DNA of 60,364 bases from Thermincola carboxydiphila (GCA_016841325.1 JAENZJ010000005.1:100634-160997); one strand, 5' to 3'; shown: positions 34,161 to 43,369, numbered from the stretch's first letter. Numbers and translations are program-made. The notes: a model not told the origin generated them from the letters alone.

Positions 34161-35444
34161 ATGACAGGAGGTAAACCAAAGGGCCAGGTCGGCAGAGGGA
34201 AAATATTATATTTTGACTGTTTTGCCGGCGCGAGTGGTGATATGATAGTCGGAGCCTTGCTGGACCTGGGGCTGGATGCGGAACTATTCAAAAACGAACT
34301 GGAGAAAATGCCACTGGGCAGTTATGATATCAGTATCAGGAAAATAACAAAATCAGGGATTAGGGCGACCAAATTTGACGTGCTGCCGCAAAACGAAGAT
34401 AACTGTGAACGGCACCTGCATGATATTGAGCAGATAATTGACGCCAGCAGGCTGGCGCCAGAGGTCAAAAGCAGAAGCAAAGCGGTTTTTCGCCTGCTGG
34501 CTGATGCCGAGGCCAGGGTGCACGGGACGACACCCGAAAAGATCCATTTTCACGAGGTGGGGGCAGTTGACTCCATTGTTGACATTGTTGGGGCGGTGAC
34601 TGCACTGTACCTGCTGGGGGTTGAAAGGGTTGTGGTATCCCCACTGCCTATGGGTAAAGGTTTTGTCAGGTGCAGCCATGGGCTGATTCCTGTTCCGGCC
34701 CCCGCAACAGTGGAACTCCTAAAGGGAATGGTTACATACGGTTCTGAACATGATGGGGAGACAGTGACCCCGACCGGGGCTGCACTTCTTTCCGCCCTGG
34801 CGGAACAATGCGGCCCGATGCCGGCCCTTGAGGTTGAAGGAGTGGGATATGGTGCCGGGACAAGGGATTATGGGGTGCCTAATGTAATCCGTGCCGTTAT
34901 AGGCAGGGAAGCCCACCTGATGAAAACACTGCAAAGCAGCATGAATCCGCCGGAGAGCATGAATCCGCCGGAGAATATCCTGTTTGACGGCATTGAAGGT
35001 ACGGTTGTGGTCCTGGAGGCCAATATTGATGATATGAACCCGGAGTTTTTTGACCATATCTTAGAGAAGCTGTTGGCCCATGGTGCCCTGGATGCTTTTC
35101 TCATTCCGGTACAGATGAAAAAGAACAGGCCCGCGGTTCTGATAAAGGTACTGTGTAATGAGGAAGATAAAGAAAAAATTGCAGAACTCCTGTTTCTGGA
35201 GACATCAACAATCGGGGTCAGGTACAGCAGGTGGAATAGGTACTGCCTGAGGCGGGAAAGCCGTTTAGTACATACGGAATATGGTGATATACAGATAAAA
35301 ATTGCTCTGCTGAACGGTATTGTTGTCAATAAAGCCCCCGAGTATGAGGACTGCCGCAACAGGGCTGCAGCTCACGGAGTACCGCTGAAAAAAGTTTACC
35401 TTGCGGCACTGAGGGCATCTGAAGAAGACAATATATCAGGTTAA
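34161..35444 (+). CDS. larC: Nickel-pincer cofactor synthesis protein LarC
   Basis: LarC inserts nickel into the pyridinium dithiodicarboxylate mononucleotide cofactor using CTP; the cofactor serves lactate racemase and related enzymes. Family motifs are YFDCFAGASGDMIVGALLDLG at the start (in two pieces), HFHEVGAVDSIVDIVGA, GLIPVPAPATVELLKG, VTPTGAALL and EANIDDMNPEFF. It is one continuous frame of 427 residues, unlike the two-frame larC1/larC2 of Lactobacillus. A six-codon tandem duplication (SMNPPE twice, 34938-34973) sits in the linker between domains. No larA, larB or larE is nearby, so it is an orphan here. ATG behind GGAGG. Confidence 0.93.
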   Translation: MTGGKPKGQVGRGKILYFDCFAGASGDMIVGALLDLGLDAELFKNELEKMPLGSYDISIRKITKSGIRATKFDVLPQNEDNCERHLHDIEQIIDASRLAPEVKSRSKAVFRLLADAEARVHGTTPEKIHFHEVGAVDSIVDIVGAVTALYLLGVERVVVSPLPMGKGFVRCSHGLIPVPAPATVELLKGMVTYGSEHDGETVTPTGAALLSALAEQCGPMPALEVEGVGYGAGTRDYGVPNVIRAVIGREAHLMKTLQSSMNPPESMNPPENILFDGIEGTVVVLEANIDDMNPEFFDHILEKLLAHGALDAFLIPVQMKKNRPAVLIKVLCNEEDKEKIAELLFLETSTIGVRYSRWNRYCLRRESRLVHTEYGDIQIKIALLNGIVVNKAPEYEDCRNRAAAHGVPLKKVYLAALRASEEDNISG

Positions 35445-35518
35445 CACACAAAAGAATAATAAGGCCAATAATTGATTTTTACTCTCTGATTTTAGAGTGT
35501 GCATGATTCTATTGAGAG

Positions 35519-35550
35519 CCTTCCTGAAAATTCAGGAAGGTTTTTGTTTT
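35519..35550 (+). terminator. Terminator after larC
   Basis: CCTTCCTGA (35519-35527) pairs perfectly with TCAGGAAGG (35532-35540), followed by TTTTTGTTTT. Confidence 0.88.
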
Positions 35551-35578
35551 AGAAGGACTGTTTGATGGAGGTTGGTAT

Positions 35579-38029
35579 ATGGACGGAAAAACTTATCCAA
35601 GGACTGACAGGAGAACTGAACGGAAGGTAAAAGTCCTGGCAAAGGTTGAACTGCTTTCAGGCCTGACCCGGCAGGAACTGTTTGAACTTGCGGGAGATTT
35701 CCGGTGGGAAGAACATGCCAAAGGGACTTTCATCTTTAGGCAGGATAAGGAAGCACACGGATTTTATGTCATTGCTGAAGGCCGGGCAGATGCATTTATT
35801 AACCGGGAAGGCCGGGGACTGATTAAATTGTCTTCCTTCGGGCCGGGTGATGCTTTTGGAGAAGTGGACCTTTTTACCGGGAAGCTCTCATCGGCAAGTG
35901 TACAGTGTACGGAGGACTGCAGGGTTTTGGCTCTCAGTGCCGAACGCTTTGCCTATATGCTGGTACGGTGGCCTAAACTGTACGCAGGCTTCGTAACAAG
36001 TCTTTCCCAGCGTCTTAACCTGCTCAACAAAGAGTTGTGGGAAGAGGGTTACCGGAACTTTCTGCGATCGGGATTGCAGTTCCAGCTCAAGTACAGGTCC
36101 TATGAATATTGGGGCAGCCCGTATTCGATGAGGGAAATAGAGGAGAGGCTCGGGAAACTTTCGCAAACAGAAGAAAATGTACTTTTCCTGGGAGAACGGG
36201 GGACAGGTAAAACCCTTGTTGCCTGGCTGCTGCATAAGAAGAAGTATGGGGAAAATGCCCCATTTATTATAATAGATGGACGGCATATGGACCGGCAGTG
36301 GGGAGACATACTGTTTGAAACCCGGCAAATCCCTGGGAACCCTGAGGGGGCAAAGACGTATTGTATCCTTAAGGTGGCAGAGGGAGGCACTCTTTTTATC
36401 AAGGATATCAATATGCTGTCTCCCAGGGCTCAGTTGAAACTGGCAGAGGTTCTGGGCTCCACCCCGTGTGCTCCATGCCGTATAGTGGGGACACTTCAGG
36501 CAGAACCGGAACACCTGTCAGTGAAAATTTTGCCGGAGCTGAAGAAGTTTTTCACTGAAGAATACCGCTTTTTGCCGCTAAGGGAACGTAAAAGGGATAT
36601 TCCGGTTATTTCCGCCAGGCTGCTGAAAAAACTTGCTGAACAGCACGGCAGAAAAACACCGTTGATTGACCGGGAAGCTACCAAGGTACTGCTAAACCAC
36701 AATTTCCGCCAGACAAATGTAGCTGAACTTATTCAGATTGTGGAACGTGCTTTTTTACTTGTCGATGGTGACATTATTGGGGTGGAACACCTCTTTTTCG
36801 GTCCTCCCGGAGAGAGAATAGGGCGCAGTTTCAACCTTCTGATGTGGAAGCGTTTCCACTCGTGGGTGAAGGAAGGGCTTTTTCCACGACGGCTGCAAAA
36901 GTTGACGTTTATCATAATGGTTGCCACTATAGTGGCCCTGCTGTTTATCCCGGGAGAAAAACCGGCCAGTTTTGGGCTTACCCTTGTATGGGGGTTGTGG
37001 TGGCCTGTCATTGTGATTAGCGCTTTCTGGATTGGCAGGGTATGGTGCGGCGCCTGCCCGGTTTCCTTTACCATGGAAAGGATCCAGAAGGTATTTCATT
37101 TAAACAGGCCGGTACCCAATGTTATTAAAAAATACGATTACCTGATCACAACTTTTCTGTTTGTACTGGTATTCTGGATTGAGGAAATGACCGATATGCG
37201 GAATAACAGGGTCTACGGCGGATTATGGCTTTTTATCATTACTTCGGCTGCAGCTGTTACCGGAGTTATATTTACCCGGCATACCTGGTGCCGCCACCTG
37301 TGTCCATTGGGTGGGCTGATTGGGATGGCATCTATAAGCGGTATGGTGGAGGTCAGGGCTGATCCGGAGATATGTCTGAATAAGTGTTCGACCCATGAGT
37401 GTTATCGCGGGACAGGAGATGTAGAAGGATGTCCCATGTCCCAGCATTCGGCTTTCCTGGACAGCAACCAGGCCTGTAAACTTTGCCTCCGGTGTGTGCG
37501 CAACTGTCCCAATGATGCTGTCAAAGTGAATATCCGGGTTCCGGCAAGAGAGGTCTGGCATTTGGTCAGGGTTAACCAGGGGTTTGTATTATTTATTGGG
37601 GTTGCCCTGGGAGTGCTGGTCCCAATTTTATATTTCGGGCCTCTCCACGGCGTATGGCCTGAAGAACGGTGGCGGTTTTGGTTTAGTGTGGCTTACTGGG
37701 GTGCAGCTGTTGTCACAGGGCTGGTTACATGGATGTTAGCCAGGCCTTTCAGGGAAAAAGCAGCCCCCCGCAGGATCAAACTTGTTTTCGCTTTTATTCC
37801 TGTTGTCATAGCCGGGTTTATAGCCTATCAGCTGAACTTCCTGCCCGGGACCAGGACTATCCTTGTCGGCCTGGGGTATGTTCCCCACATGGGTGCTGAC
37901 AATGTTTTCTATGTCCCGGTTTTACGGGTTGGTCAGGCGGGAGCAGCTCTGATGGGGATAATCTTAACAGGTTTTACTGTTGTCATGGTGATTCTAAGGA
38001 CCAGAAAAACCGGATTGAAAAAGAAATAA
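35579..38029 (+). CDS. cNMP-sensor / AAA+ / 4Fe-4S membrane fusion protein
   Basis: An 816-residue protein with three parts. Residues about 20-140 are a CRP-type cyclic-nucleotide-binding domain (GFYVIAEGRADAFI, FGPGDAFGEVDLFTG). Residues about 175-405 resemble the AAA+ domain of sigma-54 activators: Walker A GERGTGKT (205-212), GGTLFIKDI (269-277) at the Walker B site and LRERKRDIP. But the Walker B aspartate position is Lys275, no GAFTGA loop is present, and there is no C-terminal DNA-binding helix. From 440 on it is a NapH/NosR-like polyferredoxin: about four membrane segments with CGACP (490-494) and CRHLCP (571-576), then two [4Fe-4S] sites (Cys599/603/608/618 and Cys633/636/639/643) and four more segments. 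It probably passes electrons across the membrane under control of the front domains. ATG follows TGGAGG; single gene. Confidence 0.85.
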   Translation: MDGKTYPRTDRRTERKVKVLAKVELLSGLTRQELFELAGDFRWEEHAKGTFIFRQDKEAHGFYVIAEGRADAFINREGRGLIKLSSFGPGDAFGEVDLFTGKLSSASVQCTEDCRVLALSAERFAYMLVRWPKLYAGFVTSLSQRLNLLNKELWEEGYRNFLRSGLQFQLKYRSYEYWGSPYSMREIEERLGKLSQTEENVLFLGERGTGKTLVAWLLHKKKYGENAPFIIIDGRHMDRQWGDILFETRQIPGNPEGAKTYCILKVAEGGTLFIKDINMLSPRAQLKLAEVLGSTPCAPCRIVGTLQAEPEHLSVKILPELKKFFTEEYRFLPLRERKRDIPVISARLLKKLAEQHGRKTPLIDREATKVLLNHNFRQTNVAELIQIVERAFLLVDGDIIGVEHLFFGPPGERIGRSFNLLMWKRFHSWVKEGLFPRRLQKLTFIIMVATIVALLFIPGEKPASFGLTLVWGLWWPVIVISAFWIGRVWCGACPVSFTMERIQKVFHLNRPVPNVIKKYDYLITTFLFVLVFWIEEMTDMRNNRVYGGLWLFIITSAAAVTGVIFTRHTWCRHLCPLGGLIGMASISGMVEVRADPEICLNKCSTHECYRGTGDVEGCPMSQHSAFLDSNQACKLCLRCVRNCPNDAVKVNIRVPAREVWHLVRVNQGFVLFIGVALGVLVPILYFGPLHGVWPEERWRFWFSVAYWGAAVVTGLVTWMLARPFREKAAPRRIKLVFAFIPVVIAGFIAYQLNFLPGTRTILVGLGYVPHMGADNVFYVPVLRVGQAGAALMGIILTGFTVVMVILRTRKTGLKKK

Positions 38030-38044
38030 CAGGGATAATGTGTC

Positions 38045-38305
38045 TTATATAAATTTCCTGGATTCCTGAACCTGGCCGTATATCTCAGCCAGGACTGCCG
38101 AAACCTGAAAAACATATGCCTCTATATCATCCAGCCTTTGGTCCTCAATTGCAGCCATCAGGTTGCCAAAGGGCCGGCCCAGTATCAGGCCCCACAGCTC
38201 CAGAGGCTTCCCCTCATCTTTGGCAGCATTTTTGAAACGGTTGATTTCAACCTGAGTGGTTGTTCCAGCCATAAACTTTTTGTAATCAATACGTGGTAAA
38301 GACAT
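38045..38305 (-). CDS. Hypothetical 86-residue protein
   Basis: No family recognised. It is a soluble, probably helical protein (for example DYKKFMAGTTTQVEINRF and a C-terminal helix AYVFQVSAVLAEIYGQVQES), with no cysteine and no membrane segment. AAGGGAGG lies ten bases before the ATG, which supports a real gene. It converges with the fusion-protein gene with only 15 bases between stops, and there is no obvious terminator there. Confidence 0.65.
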   Translation of the reverse strand: MSLPRIDYKKFMAGTTTQVEINRFKNAAKDEGKPLELWGLILGRPFGNLMAAIEDQRLDDIEAYVFQVSAVLAEIYGQVQESRKFI

Positions 38306-38580
38306 GATTTTTCCTCCCTTTTTTCTGTGGTAATACCGGCGCTGCCGGTTTGTTTTTTTTAGGATTAATTATTATACCGGCAACCGTTGCAGTAAGCAAC
38401 ATAACCAACAGTAGCAATAAAACAAAACTAAATAGCAATAACTGAAAAGAAAGGGATTAGTAAAAATGATATATTTAGATTAAACCAAATTATGAGAAGG
38501 GAGGCAATATGAAAAAATAAAAATTGCAGCTCAATAAAATCCAGGGTGAGGTTAGTGTGATATAAATAAAGGAGGTACTT
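38306..38580. other. AT-rich intergenic region with a three-codon frame
   Basis: This 275-base gap between divergent genes is AT-rich. On the plus strand AAGGGAGG is followed by ATG AAA AAA TAA (about 38508-38520), a minimal frame with a good ribosome site, and 60 bases later AAAGGAGG serves the next gene. The first site may be the remnant of a lost gene start or a tiny regulatory frame. No strong hairpin is seen. Confidence 0.4.
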
Positions 38581-39732
38581 ATGAGAAGATTAAAAACAGT
38601 AATTTGTGTTTTTACCGTGATGACGATGTTAACTGGTTTTAGCGGAATGGCCTATGCTTTAACATTTAACCCGACACTTCCGTCAGTCCCTATGCATCCA
38701 CTGCAGCCAACAGAACCCCTGGAGCCTGTAAAACCTGTAACACCGGTAGTTCCTGTAGAACCGGTAGTCCCTCTGGACCCTGTAGTGCCTTTGGAACCGG
38801 TAGAACCGCTTGATCCGCTGGTTCCGGCAGAGGGCCCCATTGACTGTGATTCTTGTAACATGAGTCTTTATGCTATGGTAGAAAACAATGTAGTCAAGCT
38901 GACTTGGACTCTTAGTTGGGATCCGGACACATGGACTAAGGGGTTCCGGATTTACCGGACTTCTGACGATAATACCGCCGCGTCTGTACCTTTGACTGAC
39001 TTCGATTTGACGGGAAACAGTTATACTGACAGCAATATAGTTTTTGGTATACCATACAAATATGTAATTAAACCTGTATTTGCTGACGGGACAGAAGGAA
39101 AAGCCTCAAATGAAGTAAATGTTCAGATTGACAGTCCGGGGACCACAGTTTCCCTGCAAATTGATAACCCGATGATAAACGTAAACGGTGCCGGGAAGGA
39201 AATTGACCCGGGGCGAGGGATAAAACCGGTAATCATCAATGGCAGGACCTATGTACCAGTCAGGGCAGTTACTGAGTCCTTTGGGGCGGTCCTGGCATGG
39301 AACGCTGATGAACAAAAGGTAACTATAGATCTGGATGGGGTAAGACAGGAACTTAAAATAGGCAGTAACATTATATCAACTGTAGAACCCGGCTGTGCCC
39401 TGTGCACTCCCAAACAGATAACCATGGATGTAGCCCCGGTTATTCAGAATGGCAGGACACTCCTCCCCATAAGGTTTATTGCTGACGGGTTCGGATGGAG
39501 CACTGCATGGGAAGGTAAGACCAGGACTGTCACCATAGTGAAACAGGCTAATGCCAAGGTCTGGCCTGCCAATTTCATAGGTATGCCTGACGGGAGCTTT
39601 AATCCTGAAGGAAACGTCATCCGCCCTGAAGGCGGAGGTGAGTGGACACCTGATTCCAATACGGGTATCTTGGAGCCTGACCCGTGGACCGGCCTGACCG
39701 GAGAAGGCGGCGGAACAATTTGGGGCAATTAG
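38581..39732 (+). CDS. Secreted protein with copper-amine-oxidase-like domains
   Basis: A 383-residue exported protein. Residues 1-27 form a signal peptide ([11 protein letters not shown], ending GMAYA). A proline-rich stalk follows (about 35-85) made of imperfect PV(V/L)P(L/V)(E/D)P units. Next is a fibronectin-III-like domain (about 95-180), then two copper-amine-oxidase N-terminal-like repeats of the kind common in clostridial surface proteins ([21 protein letters not shown] and [21 protein letters not shown], each in part), and a glycine-rich tail. Despite the name these repeats are not catalytic and probably bind wall or other proteins. Two pairs of cysteines (DCDSC, CALC) may form disulfides. 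AAAGGAGG precedes the ATG. Confidence 0.85.
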   Translation: MRRLKTVICVFTVMTMLTGFSGMAYALTFNPTLPSVPMHPLQPTEPLEPVKPVTPVVPVEPVVPLDPVVPLEPVEPLDPLVPAEGPIDCDSCNMSLYAMVENNVVKLTWTLSWDPDTWTKGFRIYRTSDDNTAASVPLTDFDLTGNSYTDSNIVFGIPYKYVIKPVFADGTEGKASNEVNVQIDSPGTTVSLQIDNPMINVNGAGKEIDPGRGIKPVIINGRTYVPVRAVTESFGAVLAWNADEQKVTIDLDGVRQELKIGSNIISTVEPGCALCTPKQITMDVAPVIQNGRTLLPIRFIADGFGWSTAWEGKTRTVTIVKQANAKVWPANFIGMPDGSFNPEGNVIRPEGGGEWTPDSNTGILEPDPWTGLTGEGGGTIWGN

Positions 39733-39757
39733 GTAGGTGCAGACATAATGTCAAATG

Positions 39758-39784
39758 GCCACAGGAGCAAATACCTGTGGCTTT
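39758..39784 (+). terminator. Probable terminator
   Basis: GCCACAGG (39758-39765) pairs perfectly with CCTGTGGC (39774-39781), followed by TTT and then mixed bases, so the U-tract is weak. Confidence 0.55.
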
Positions 39785-39886
39785 GGTCTGTAATTCTATA
39801 ATCATATTTGCGTATTTACAAACCCGCATTTTGCTGGTATCGTAACATGTATACAGAAAAAACACAGGGAGGGTGATGAATTTAAA

Positions 39887-40396
39887 TTGAAAAAGTATTT
39901 ATTAATCTGTCTGGTCTTAGTAAGCCTCCTTGCCGGTGGGTGTGGGCCTCAAAGCCTTGACCAGATGATAAGCGACCGGTACAGCCTGATTGATACCCGC
40001 CCCAGCAAGCTTTATCCTGACGATATTGCATATGTGTTCCAGGCTGATAAGGACATTTCTGCTGTTGCTTCAGAGATAGCAAACCTTGAGAAGCCCCAGA
40101 GGATGATAAGCTCCGGGAAAGGCCGGGTAATGATGTCCTACCCACAGGGACTTGTTCACTTGTATCCTGACAAAAACAATTTAAATGTAAGTTTTATTGA
40201 ACTCATGTCCATGGAATATGCCGCCAATAATTATACTCCCGGTTATTTCGAGGATGAGTGGGAAGATGATGATATTTTCGATGACCTCTTTAAGACCAAA
40301 AAATATAAATACGGTACCGCCAAAGCATTGAGCTCGGGATGGGCCTCGATCAGAAGCAGTTCAGTACGGGGAGGCGGGCCTGCCCTGGGGAAATAA
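39887..40396 (+). CDS. DUF4247-like lipoprotein
   Basis: A 169-residue lipoprotein: short basic start (KKY), hydrophobic core and lipobox LLAGGC with the lipidated cysteine near residue 19. The mature part has DRYSLIDTRPSKLYPD and YAYVFQ-like strands resembling DUF4247, an acidic loop (EDEWEDDDIFDD) and a Ser/Gly-rich end that finishes GGGPALGK. The TTG start follows GGGAGGGTGAT; a four-codon frame (MNLN) starts just before and its stop overlaps this TTG. DUF4247, DUF350 and an aminopropyltransferase-like gene occur together in other Gram-positive genomes, and the same order is seen here. Confidence 0.72.
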   Translation: MKKYLLICLVLVSLLAGGCGPQSLDQMISDRYSLIDTRPSKLYPDDIAYVFQADKDISAVASEIANLEKPQRMISSGKGRVMMSYPQGLVHLYPDKNNLNVSFIELMSMEYAANNYTPGYFEDEWEDDDIFDDLFKTKKYKYGTAKALSSGWASIRSSSVRGGGPALGK

Positions 40397-40444
40397 TGTA
40401 ATCAGTAGTTTGAACCATAATTGAGTAACAGGAGGTAATCATTT

Positions 40445-40852
40445 ATGAACATAATGGACATACCTGAGCTGAGTACCGTTATCTGGGCACTGGTTGGTTT
40501 TGGTATGGGTATGCTGGGCCTGCTTCTTTTTGATTTGTCGGTACCGGCATTTAATATCACCCGGGAGCTGAAGGAAAAAAGCCCTGCAATCGGGATAGTG
40601 ATGGCCGGGCTGCTCTTCTCAATAGGTACGATAGTTTACAATTCCATGATATTCAGTGATTCCATCCTGGCGGCGGTCAAATACTCCGCCATCGGCATTG
40701 TATTGAATATCGTTCTTTATCACCTTGTCAACCTGCTGCTTCCCGGATGGAGGTTGAGCAGGGCAATAGATGAGCATAATCAGGGTGCTGCCTGGTTTGT
40801 TTTTGGTTTGTTCCTGTTAATCGGACAGAGTATTGGGGGAGCCATCTCTTAA
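40445..40852 (+). CDS. DUF350 membrane protein
   Basis: A 135-residue protein with four predicted membrane segments (about 12-33, 46-67, 75-98, 114-134) and the DUF350 pattern: two similar halves, with LFDLSVPAFNITRELKEKSPAIGIVMAG in the first and a related arrangement in the second. Function is unknown. It has an AGGAGG site, and its TAA stop overlaps the ATG of the next gene, so the two are coupled. Confidence 0.82.
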   Translation: MNIMDIPELSTVIWALVGFGMGMLGLLLFDLSVPAFNITRELKEKSPAIGIVMAGLLFSIGTIVYNSMIFSDSILAAVKYSAIGIVLNIVLYHLVNLLLPGWRLSRAIDEHNQGAAWFVFGLFLLIGQSIGGAIS

Positions 40853-42366
40853 TGAAAAACACACAGGCCAGGGAACTGAATGTGGTTTCAGCAATGGTGT
40901 CCATATCGGGCATAGTGTTTCAGCTGCTGCTGGCTGCCAATATGAGTTACCTTCTGGGTAATGCCGTGTTGCAGTATTCCGTTACTATAGGCCTTTTTTT
41001 GAGCGGCATGGGGATTGGTTCATATATCTCAAAATATATTACTGACCGGTATATTTACACATGGTTTGCCGGAAACCAATTGGTTATTGCTTTTATTGGC
41101 GGTTCATCAACTTTCCTTTTGTTTACACTGTATGCATATTCAGGCTTCTATCAATTAGCGGCATATATGATAATCCTTCTGCTGGGTACCTGTGTGGGTA
41201 CTGAACTGCCGGTACTATTGCGTATGGTGACCGGGATAATCGGGTCTCTGAAGGAAGGCTCCTCAGAGGTTCTGGCCTGGGATTATTTAGGCAGTCTGTT
41301 TGGCAGTATCGCTGTCCCGCTTGTAGTTGTACCTTACCTTGGTTATGTCAGAGGGGCATTTGTCATAGGAATGCTGAACCTCGGTATTGCACTTTTTATA
41401 ATAATTCGTTTCAGGGAACATATTGAAAAGGCGGCCGGACTCAGGCTGGCTGCCTTTATTGTCTCACTGGCACTTCTGACAGGGATAAGTTATGGTGACA
41501 GGCTTGCCTTCAGTATGGAACAAAAGCTCTACCGGGACAGGATTATTAAGACAATTCAGACCGAATACCAGCGCCTGACCCTGACAAAATCCAAAGAAGA
41601 TGTCCGCCTGTTTATTGATGGAAATCTGCAGTTTTCCAGTACAGATGAATACCGTTACCATGAAGCACTGGTCCATGTTCCGGCAGGCTTCCCCGGTCCG
41701 AGGGGACGGGCCCTTATACTTGGCGGCGGTGACGGCCTTGCGGTCAGGGAACTCCTGAAGTATAAGGATGTTGAACAAATAACCCTGGTGGACCTTGACC
41801 CCAAAATGGTCAAATTTGCCAGGGAGGAGCCTCTGATAAGGGAATTAAATGAAGGCTCCCTGGATAATCAGAGGGTTGAAATTGTATATGAGGATGCATA
41901 CAAATTTCTTGAAAATAATCAAACACTATATGACCTCATCCTGATTGATCTTCCTGACCCAAACAATGAAAGTCTTAATAAGCTTTATACCCTGGAATTT
42001 TATGCCCTGGTAAAAAACCACCTCAGACCCGGAGGTAAGGCTGCATTGCAGGCAACCAGCCCGGTATTTGCCAGGGAAGTTTACTGGACCATTGTGAATA
42101 CGGTGAGAGCAGCCGGACTAAGGGCATTACCCTATCATGTTGATATTCCTTCCTTTGGCAATTGGGGCTTTGTCCTTGCCTCGGAGAATCCGCTTGACCC
42201 CGGGGATTGGAAGCTAAATGCCGATACCAGGTATCTGGTGCCGGGAATGCTTAATTCCCTTACGGCTTTTGGTGAGGATGAGGGTCCTGTTGAAGAGGAG
42301 CAGGTTAATACCCTGCTGAAACCGGTGGTAATAAATCAATATCTGGAGGCATGGCGGAACTACTAG
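40852..42366 (+). CDS. Membrane-bound spermidine-synthase-like protein
   Basis: A 504-residue protein whose first 210 residues form about seven membrane segments and whose C-terminal domain is a spermidine-synthase-like Rossmann fold: LILGGGDGLAVRELL (glycine-rich nucleotide loop), ITLVDLDPKMVK and YDLILIDLPDPN, with YHEALVHVP before them. These are the family motifs for binding decarboxylated S-adenosylmethionine and polyamine. The exact product is not known for the membrane-bound subgroup. It is the last gene of the DUF4247-DUF350 operon; no speD is adjacent. Confidence 0.87.
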   Translation: MKNTQARELNVVSAMVSISGIVFQLLLAANMSYLLGNAVLQYSVTIGLFLSGMGIGSYISKYITDRYIYTWFAGNQLVIAFIGGSSTFLLFTLYAYSGFYQLAAYMIILLLGTCVGTELPVLLRMVTGIIGSLKEGSSEVLAWDYLGSLFGSIAVPLVVVPYLGYVRGAFVIGMLNLGIALFIIIRFREHIEKAAGLRLAAFIVSLALLTGISYGDRLAFSMEQKLYRDRIIKTIQTEYQRLTLTKSKEDVRLFIDGNLQFSSTDEYRYHEALVHVPAGFPGPRGRALILGGGDGLAVRELLKYKDVEQITLVDLDPKMVKFAREEPLIRELNEGSLDNQRVEIVYEDAYKFLENNQTLYDLILIDLPDPNNESLNKLYTLEFYALVKNHLRPGGKAALQATSPVFAREVYWTIVNTVRAAGLRALPYHVDIPSFGNWGFVLASENPLDPGDWKLNADTRYLVPGMLNSLTAFGEDEGPVEEEQVNTLLKPVVINQYLEAWRNY

Positions 42367-42432
42367 AAGGTAAGCAATACATGGGCTGAACCGTCCGGTC
42401 AGGGAAAACTGCCAACAGATGGGAGGTAAAGT

Positions 42433-43266
42433 ATGCAGCAGGTAAGGCGAAGGCTTCACGAGATTTTAAGAGTCGCGGAGCCTGACGATAAGGTTAGCCA
42501 CATGGTGGATAAGGCAATATTTATCCTTATTTTGCTAAACATTCTGGCAGTTATTCTGGAAACAGTAGAGTCTCTTAACACTTCTTATGGTGCCTTTTTT
42601 AAGTGGTTTGAGATGGTCTCTGTTTTCATATTCACCATAGAGTATTTAATCAGGATTTGGACATGCACCTTTGAAGAGAAATTTAAATCACCCATTGTGG
42701 GAAGGGCTAGGTATATATTAACTCCTATGGCCCTTGTTGACCTGGTGGCAATACTGCCTTACTTCCTTCCGTTTTTCATTCCTCTGAACTCACGGGTTGA
42801 TTTCCGTTTTGTAAGGGCTGTACGGATGTTGAGAATATTACGGATACTGAAACTGGGCCGTTATTCTTTGACAATTTAGAAGCTGGGCAGGGTAATAAAA
42901 AATAAGAAGGAAGAACTGGTAATAACATTGGGAGTGGTGGGAATATTACTTGTGTTTGCATCTTCCCTGATGTATTATGTGGAGAATTCAGCCCAGCCGG
43001 ATGTGTTTTCCAGTATTCCGGCAGCTATGTGGTGGGGTATTGCAACACTGACAACAGTTGGTTATGGTGATGTGTATCCAATAACACCTGCTGGCAAAAT
43101 GCTGGGGGCCTTTATTGCCCTGCTGGGTATAGGCATGGTCGCTTTACCTACAGGAATATTGGGTTCGGCCTTTATGGAGGAAATTGAGAAACAAAAGGCT
43201 GAGGATGAAGAAAGAGCAATGACAAAACAAAGTTATTGCCCCCATTGCGGCAGCAAGCTTAAATAA
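42433..43266 (+). pseudogene. Voltage-gated potassium channel with internal amber codon
   Basis: Two open stretches in the same frame, separated only by TAG at 42877-42879, encode one six-segment channel of 277 codons. The first part (148 residues) has S1-S4, with a voltage-sensor S4 of repeated arginines (RFVRAVRMLRILRILKLGR). The part after the amber codon has S5, the pore with selectivity filter TTVGYGD and S6, then a short Cys-containing tail (CPHCGSKL). The codon would be Gln if TAG came from CAG. There is no good ribosome site for the second part (a TTG at 42928 is the first candidate). A recent nonsense mutation is most likely; a sequence error or readthrough is possible. GGGAGG precedes the ATG. 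Confidence 0.78.
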
Positions 43267-43280
43267 TTTATCAACAAATT

Positions 43281-43307
43281 AAGCACAAACATCTGTGCTT
43301 TTTTTAT
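43281..43307 (+). terminator. Terminator after the channel gene
   Basis: AAGCACA (43281-43287) pairs with TGTGCTT (43294-43300), followed by a T run. Confidence 0.85.
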
Positions 43308-43369
43308 GTCTGTTAACAGATATTTGTCCTAATTAATGACTCGGTTATTGGTAACATTTGTCGAAATTA

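Noticed and set aside
35579-38029. Sigma-54-dependent transcription activator
   Set aside because: The AAA+ part lacks GAFTGA and a normal Walker B, and there is no DNA-binding domain; membrane and Fe-S domains follow instead.
31960-42879. Two in-frame amber codons (31960 and 42877) as a sign of pyrrolysine or general amber suppression
   Set aside because: TAG is also the normal stop of several intact genes here (mtrB, accA, pyk and others), and the first interrupted gene has additional frame changes, so nonsense mutation is simpler.
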